DNA of 17,292 nucleotides from contig CAZXVW010000083.1 in assembly GCA_964644025.1 (NCBI GenBank), positions 1 through 17,292 on the forward strand, written 5' to 3'. Every line of letters starts with the position of its first letter. Position 1 is the stretch's first letter. Origin of the DNA: CAZXVW01 sp964644025. Lineage in GTDB: Bacteria > Acidobacteriota > Terriglobia > Bryobacterales > Bryobacteraceae. The notes under the pieces are model-generated. The model worked only from the letters and a program-made list of their open reading frames with translations, searched no databases and was not told the DNA's origin. This document shows, one piece after another, positions 13,507 to 17,292 of the stretch. The position numbers and the translations under genes were made by a program.

Positions 13507-15109
13507 CTGCGTGCCGATTGTGCTGGCGAGTTGAAATCCTTGCCTCATCGGCGGGCATCTGGCGCGCGCGGACGAACAGGGCGGCCTGTGGCGTTCGCTC
13601 GATGAGCGCCCAGTCCCGATGCAGTTTCAAGGCCGAGGCTAGGCTGGATTCGGCCGGAATCAGCGCGGCATCAATCCGATACTTGTCGAGCAACTCGCTC
13701 CAGCCGGCGCGGGCATAAAGCAGGCGCTGGTACTCCTGGCAAATCGTTTCCCCGAAAAAGCCCCCGACGCGCCCGTCGATGAAGATCCGCTGGCGCGGGT
13801 AGAAGCGGAAGGTGAGGTAATCGCTCCAGGCGTCGGTGGAAAAGATCCGCGAGCCGGAAATCAGCTCCGCGTGGCGGCTGACCAGGCCGGCCGGGAAACG
13901 GCTGGCGGGAAAATCAGCGGGCCAGGGGATGCGCGGCGCCACTGCCGCCAGGACGACAAAAACGGCCGGCCACAAGCTGAGGCGGCCGAGACCGGGGGCG
14001 TGATCGCGGGCAATGCCGTCCAGCGCTTTCAGGAGGCTGCTTCCTCGGAAGCGGCCGCACGTTTCCCTCCACAGCCGGGTCGCTTCGGCGGCGATCCATG
14101 GGGCGGCGATGACAGCCAGGATCGGCACGTGGCGAACCGAAGTGAGCGAAGCGTGCACCCAGGCCAGGATCAGCAGGGCCGCGGCTACCTGCTTCCGGGC
14201 CAGCAGCGCCGCCGCGGTCAGCACGGCGGCGACGACCAGAAGCTCAACGTAGCGCCCCCCCGCTTCGGCAAAACGCGGGGGCTGGTATTCCTGGATGATT
14301 TCCAGCATCCACCCCTGGTGCAGGTAAACGAACAAGCGCCAGAGCAGGGCCGGTCCCCACGGGTTGAGGCAGGCCGCCGCGCCGCACGCGCCAGTGAGGA
14401 GACCGTAACGGCGGGCAAGATTCGAGCGCCCGGGTTCGCCGGCCGCGAACAGCCAGGCCTCAACACCGTAGCCGATGGTCAGCAAGCCGAGACAGACAAG
14501 CAGGGCCAGAAACCCACCGTGGAGGTTAGCCCACAGCGCCGTCAGGGGAACCAGCAGCCACGCGGCTCTGCCCGGGCGGCGCCGGTCACGGTCCAGCAGA
14601 AGCATGGCGACGGCCAGGAAAAAGTAGGTAAACAAGTGCGGACGCGCCAGAAAGTGGATGGAGCTGGCGCCGATACAAACGTGCGCCACCACCAGCGCCG
14701 CCAGTGCGTTCGCGCCCAGCTTCAGCATGCGGAAGACCACCAGCAGCATCGTCGCCGTGATCAGAACCGCCGAGAACAGCACGATCGCCTTCAGGCCCGC
14801 CCACTGGTACAATCCCGCGAAGATGACGCCGCTCAGCCACTCCAGCGAAAGAAAGGGCCAGCCGGGTTGGGAAAAGCTGAAAGGATCGGTCCGGGCAATG
14901 CTGTGGTGGGTGAGCATCCACTCCCCGTTCCGGATGTGAAACCCCGTGGCCGCATCCTGGAGCAAGCCGGCCGAGGCGCCGGCAAAAGTGAACGCCAGCA
15001 GCCAGCAGACCAGCGCGATGAACAAGCAATCGGCCAGCGTGGGCCGGAACCAGTGCCGGAGGCCGGGCGTGGGCCGGGCGCCACGGCGAGCGTTTTCAGC
15101 CGAGGACAT
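13487..15109 (-). CDS. Conserved polytopic membrane protein (uncharacterised, glycosyltransferase-C-like)
   Basis: A 540-residue integral membrane protein with about nine to eleven hydrophobic segments, the clearest at about 25-48, 107-127, 135-150, 157-172, 184-215, 237-250, 288-303, 309-340 and 379-395. A hydrophilic C-terminal domain follows from about 400. Recurrent motifs of this poorly described family are DPFSFSQPGWPFLSLEW (75-91), HFLARPHLFTYFF (152-164), LWANLHGGFL (192-201), CLNPWG (247-252) and RIFIDGRVGGFFG (441-453). The layout, with an acidic loop after the first membrane span, resembles GT-C glycosyltransferases that use lipid-linked sugars, but no signature residue proves that. 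The ATG has only a distant GAGGGAAG. The 3' end overlaps the small exported protein gene tail-to-tail by 20 bases. The frame on the opposite strand through this gene is a shadow. Confidence 0.85.
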   Translation of the reverse strand: MSSAENARRGARPTPGLRHWFRPTLADCLFIALVCWLLAFTFAGASAGLLQDAATGFHIRNGEWMLTHHSIARTDPFSFSQPGWPFLSLEWLSGVIFAGLYQWAGLKAIVLFSAVLITATMLLVVFRMLKLGANALAALVVAHVCIGASSIHFLARPHLFTYFFLAVAMLLLDRDRRRPGRAAWLLVPLTALWANLHGGFLALLVCLGLLTIGYGVEAWLFAAGEPGRSNLARRYGLLTGACGAAACLNPWGPALLWRLFVYLHQGWMLEIIQEYQPPRFAEAGGRYVELLVVAAVLTAAALLARKQVAAALLILAWVHASLTSVRHVPILAVIAAPWIAAEATRLWRETCGRFRGSSLLKALDGIARDHAPGLGRLSLWPAVFVVLAAVAPRIPWPADFPASRFPAGLVSRHAELISGSRIFSTDAWSDYLTFRFYPRQRIFIDGRVGGFFGETICQEYQRLLYARAGWSELLDKYRIDAALIPAESSLASALKLHRDWALIERTPQAALFVRARQMPADEARISTRQHNRHAAIRVAP

Positions 15110-15245
15110 GAACTTCGAAACTTCCCTCTATCCATCGGCAGGGCGCGTGGCTTGCTTGAGGCGAAGGGGGGTGGCATGGTGGGATCGTTGCGAGGCGTTC
15201 GCGTTCGCCAAGGCCCCGAGAACCGGTCCAGCGGGGCGGGCTTTG

Positions 15246-15282
15246 TGTGCAGTAGCACATGAGGCATACGGCTCTTATGCCT
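15246..15282 (+). promoter_or_regulatory. Two inverted repeats around the vapB start, possible operator
   Basis: TGTGC-AGTA-GCACA (15246-15259) abuts the ATG of the vapB remnant, and AGGCATA-CGGCTCT-TATGCCT (15262-15282) covers its first codons. VapBC pairs usually repress themselves by binding inverted repeats at their own promoter, so these may be remnants of such a site. The second repeat is also part of coding sequence and could be coincidence. Confidence 0.35.
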
Positions 15283-15494
15283 GATGCGGAGTTGCTCGAG
15301 GAGACCAGCCGCGCGCTCGGCGCGAAGACTTACCCGGCCGCGGTTAACCAGGCGCTCGCAGAAGCCATCCGGATCAAGAAGCTGGGGGCGCTCCGCCAAT
15401 TCTGGGGGGCGGAGTCCGGGCTGGGGAACTGGCCGATATCAAACAAGATCACCCTGGCGCTGAACAACTGGGAAAGAAAAGCAGGCGGCGGTGA
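15259..15494 (+). pseudogene. vapB: vapB-type antitoxin gene, frameshifted
   Basis: The first 50 codons encode a typical VapB antitoxin (PF09957-like) N-terminus: MRHTALMPDAELLEETSRAL, then GAKTYPAAVNQALAEAI, the ribbon-helix-helix DNA-binding and dimerisation part, followed by a LGALRQFWG linker. Beyond a run of six G (15404-15409) the original frame becomes unlike the family. In the frame one base back, the tail reads GELADIKQDHPGAEQ and ends in a TGA at 15492-15494 that overlaps the GTG of the vapC remnant as GTGA, the usual arrangement in this family. The simplest reading is loss of one base (or a net shift) in the G-run. If read straight through, the protein would be 121 residues with an abnormal tail. 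Only the DNA-binding part could still work. Confidence 0.62.
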
Positions 15495-15589
15495 TCCTGG
15501 TGGATACGTCCCGTCTGGATTGGAAGCATCGGGATTACCGGGCGATTGCCGCCTTCACCGCTTTGGAGGTTGTCGAATACGACCAGTAA
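15491..15589 (+). pseudogene. vapC: vapC-type PIN-domain toxin remnant with large internal deletion
   Basis: Starting from GTG at 15491, the 32-codon frame reads ILVDTS, which is the very start of a PIN-domain ribonuclease including its first catalytic aspartate, and then passes within a few residues to HRDYRAIAAFTALEVVEYDQ, which matches the usual end of VapC proteins (normally D-RDF--IA---L-V). A full VapC is about 125-140 residues, so roughly 100 codons between the first strand and the last helix and strand are missing. The other acidic residues of the PIN active site are lost, so no toxin activity is expected. The GTGA junction with vapB is preserved, which fixes the original order of the operon. 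Confidence 0.62.
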
Positions 15590-15637
15590 GCCTTCCGGAC
15601 CGGCTGGCGCCCCGCTCGATTTGAGAGAATATGGATT

Positions 15638-17292
15638 ATGAACGAAGGAATCGAAGCAGTTCGCAAGAGGGGAAGCCGCATTGTGGCCGAGGGCACGCAC
15701 ATGCTGCCCGCCGCTTCCCTGATGATGGCCGAGGGCACCATTCATTCGATGGCTGACCTGGGCAAGCCGTTCGTCACCATCATCAATTCTTACACCACGC
15801 ACATCCCGGGCCACGCACACCTGGACCGGCTGGGGGCCGTGCTCAAACAGGAACTGGAAGGGCTCGGTTTCAACGTCTGGTACGCGAACATCGGCGCCGC
15901 CATCTGCGACGGGATCGCCATGGGCCACTTCGGCATGAAATATTCGCTGGCCTCCCGCGAGCTGATCGCCGACCAGATTGAGACAATCATCGGAGCGCAC
16001 CCTTGCGACGCCTGGATCGGGTTAGCCAATTGCGACAAGATCGTCCCGGCGATGCTCAACTCGATGGTGCGCATCAACATCCCGGCGGTTTACGTCAGCG
16101 GAGGGCCGATGCTGGCCGGGCGCGGGGGCAAGGATCTGATCTCCGTGTTTGAAGGGGTGGGCAAGCACAGTGCCGGAAAAATCTCCAGGGAGGAGCTGGT
16201 GCGCCTTGCCGAGCGGGCGTGTCCGGGTTGCGGCAGTTGCTCCGGCATGTTCACCGCCAATTCGATGAATTGTCTGGCCGAGGCCGTCGGTCTGGCGCTG
16301 CCCGGTAACGGCACGATTCCGGCGGAGCGATGGGTCGATGAACAATCGCTGGCCACCGAACTGAATCCCCGGCGGGTCGAGTTGGTGCGGAAGGCCGCGC
16401 ACGTACTCAAGAACTGCCTGGAAAACAAGATCCTCCCGCTGGATGTGGTTACCGAGCAGGCCCTGGACAATGCTTTTGCGGTCGACATGGCCATGGGCGG
16501 CTCGACGAACACCGTGCTCCACGGGTTGGCGCTGGCGCACTCGGCCGGCATCCGCTATGACTTGAACCGGTTGAACGAGATCTCGGCCCGGACGCCGAAC
16601 ATCTGCAAGGTGTCGCCCAGCCGGCCGGACGTCCACGTCGAGGACGTTGACGCCGCCGGGGGCATCGGCGCCATTGTGAAGGAGATTGCCGCCCACTCGG
16701 GCGCGGGCATCGACCTGGACGCGAAGACGCTGTGGGGAACGCTTGAAGACATGACCAGGGACAGACCCGCTCCGGACGGCAACGTCATCCGGCCCGTTTC
16801 GAACGCTTTCTCCCAGGATGGAGGCCTTGCGGTGCTGTTCGGCAACCTGGCGCCCAACGGCGCGGTGGTGAAGGTGGCCGGCGTGGACGCGGACATGCGG
16901 AAATTCGAGGGCCCGGCGCGCATTTTCGAATCCCAGGAGGACGCCCTCGACGGGATCCTGCAAGGCCGGGTGAAAGATGGGGACGTGGTGGTGATCCGTT
17001 ATGAAGGGCCGCGCGGAGGTCCCGGCATGCAAGAGATGCTGTCGCCCACGGCGGCAATCGTGGGTGCGGGCGTCCGGGCCGCCCTGATCACCGACGGCCG
17101 GTTTTCCGGCGGCACGCGCGGGCTTTGCATCGGCCACGTGGCGCCGGAGGCGGCGGCCGGCGGGCCGATCGCCGTTATTCGCGAAGGAGAGACCATCATG
17201 ATCGATGTGGTTGCCCGCCGGATCGATCTGAACGCGAGCGACGAGGAGATCCGCCGCCGCCAGCAAGCGCTGCCGCCGTTCCAGCCGAAGGT
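15638..17292 (+). CDS. ilvD: Dihydroxy-acid dehydratase (3' end missing)
   Basis: 551 codons are present and the gene runs off the right edge, lacking only about the last 10 to 60 residues. IlvD removes water from 2,3-dihydroxy-isovalerate and 2,3-dihydroxy-3-methylvalerate to make the keto acid precursors of valine, leucine and isoleucine, in the cytoplasm. IlvD/EDD family motifs are NSYTTHIPGHAHL (50-62), CDGIAMGHFGMKYSL (90-104, metal-binding Asp91), NCDKIVPAML (131-140), CPGCGSCSGMFTANSMN (195-211) and, near the end, TDGRFSGGTRG and GHVAPEAAAGGPIA. Cluster cysteines Cys132 and one in 195-201 are present. The third cysteine seen in the NEITPCN type of enzyme is not; that position reads NSYTTHIPGH, as in E. 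coli IlvD. The start ATG has only a weak purine-rich site (GAGAGAA). An alternative assignment as a sugar-acid dehydratase is less likely. Confidence 0.9.
   Translation, partial: MNEGIEAVRKRGSRIVAEGTHMLPAASLMMAEGTIHSMADLGKPFVTIINSYTTHIPGHAHLDRLGAVLKQELEGLGFNVWYANIGAAICDGIAMGHFGMKYSLASRELIADQIETIIGAHPCDAWIGLANCDKIVPAMLNSMVRINIPAVYVSGGPMLAGRGGKDLISVFEGVGKHSAGKISREELVRLAERACPGCGSCSGMFTANSMNCLAEAVGLALPGNGTIPAERWVDEQSLATELNPRRVELVRKAAHVLKNCLENKILPLDVVTEQALDNAFAVDMAMGGSTNTVLHGLALAHSAGIRYDLNRLNEISARTPNICKVSPSRPDVHVEDVDAAGGIGAIVKEIAAHSGAGIDLDAKTLWGTLEDMTRDRPAPDGNVIRPVSNAFSQDGGLAVLFGNLAPNGAVVKVAGVDADMRKFEGPARIFESQEDALDGILQGRVKDGDVVVIRYEGPRGGPGMQEMLSPTAAIVGAGVRAALITDGRFSGGTRGLCIGHVAPEAAAGGPIAVIREGETIMIDVVARRIDLNASDEEIRRRQQALPPFQPK

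Noticed and set aside
13871..15262. Long plus-strand open frame of 463 codons opposite the membrane protein gene
   Set aside because: Its translation is a low-complexity run of Arg, Gly, Gln and Ala without family resemblance, while the minus strand encodes a well-patterned membrane protein. It is a GC-rich antisense shadow.
16022..17266. Minus-strand open frame of 414 codons opposite ilvD
   Set aside because: The plus strand reads as a continuous IlvD with all family motifs to the window edge, so the antisense frame is a shadow.
1..17292. Search for tRNA, rRNA, CRISPR arrays, insertion sequences and long repeats
   Set aside because: No cloverleaf-like element, regular repeat-spacer pattern, transposase or long terminal inverted repeat was found by eye; a dedicated scan could still reveal small RNAs.

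Overview
The window is GC-rich (roughly 60% or more by eye), gene-dense bacterial chromosome. The mix of genes suggests an acidobacterium of the Solibacter/Bryobacter kind: several twin-arginine (Tat) type exported enzymes, a Gfo/Idh/MocA oxidoreductase next to a TIM-barrel sugar isomerase and a ThuA-type protein, a sulfatase, an acetyl-xylan-esterase-like hydrolase, a LytTR response regulator and VapBC remnants. This is inferred from gene style. Planctomycetes or Verrucomicrobia cannot be excluded, because the window has no rRNA or other phylogenetic marker.

Layout. (1) 1-952, minus strand: the 5' end of an exported glycoside-hydrolase-like gene (runs off the left edge), a 362-base gap, and a DUF302 gene. 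(2) 1157-7017, plus strand: a tightly packed run of Tat-exported Gfo/Idh/MocA oxidoreductase, sugar phosphate isomerase/epimerase, an exported protein with two ThuA domains, and an exported protein of unknown function. The last three are joined by 8-base and 4-base gene overlaps. A divergent M24-fold protein follows 73 bases later. (3) 7066-9305: a LytTR response regulator (minus) divergent from an inositol-3-phosphate synthase (plus), with several short inverted repeats in the shared upstream region. (4) 9464-13506, plus strand: a large exported hydrolase with a second, degenerate hydrolase-like half, a sulfatase, and a small exported protein. This looks like a unit for taking apart acylated or sulfated carbohydrate outside the cytoplasm. 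(5) 13487-15109, minus strand: a polytopic membrane protein whose 3' end overlaps the preceding gene tail-to-tail by 20 bases. (6) 15259-15589: a decayed vapBC toxin-antitoxin locus. (7) 15638 to the right edge: ilvD (dihydroxy-acid dehydratase), missing only its last part.

How the genes may work together. Region 2 fits modification of a sugar or glycoside through a keto intermediate (oxidoreductase plus metal-dependent TIM-barrel enzyme plus ThuA), but the substrate cannot be read from sequence. Region 4 fits de-esterification and desulfation of polysaccharide. Inositol synthase and IlvD are ordinary biosynthetic genes.

I found no wholly new defence or mobile system. The best leads are the M24-fold protein that has lost the usual metal ligands, the doubly broken vapBC locus, the hydrolase with a non-catalytic-looking second half, and the repeat-rich divergent promoter between the response regulator and inositol synthase. 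No tRNA, rRNA, CRISPR array or insertion sequence was seen.
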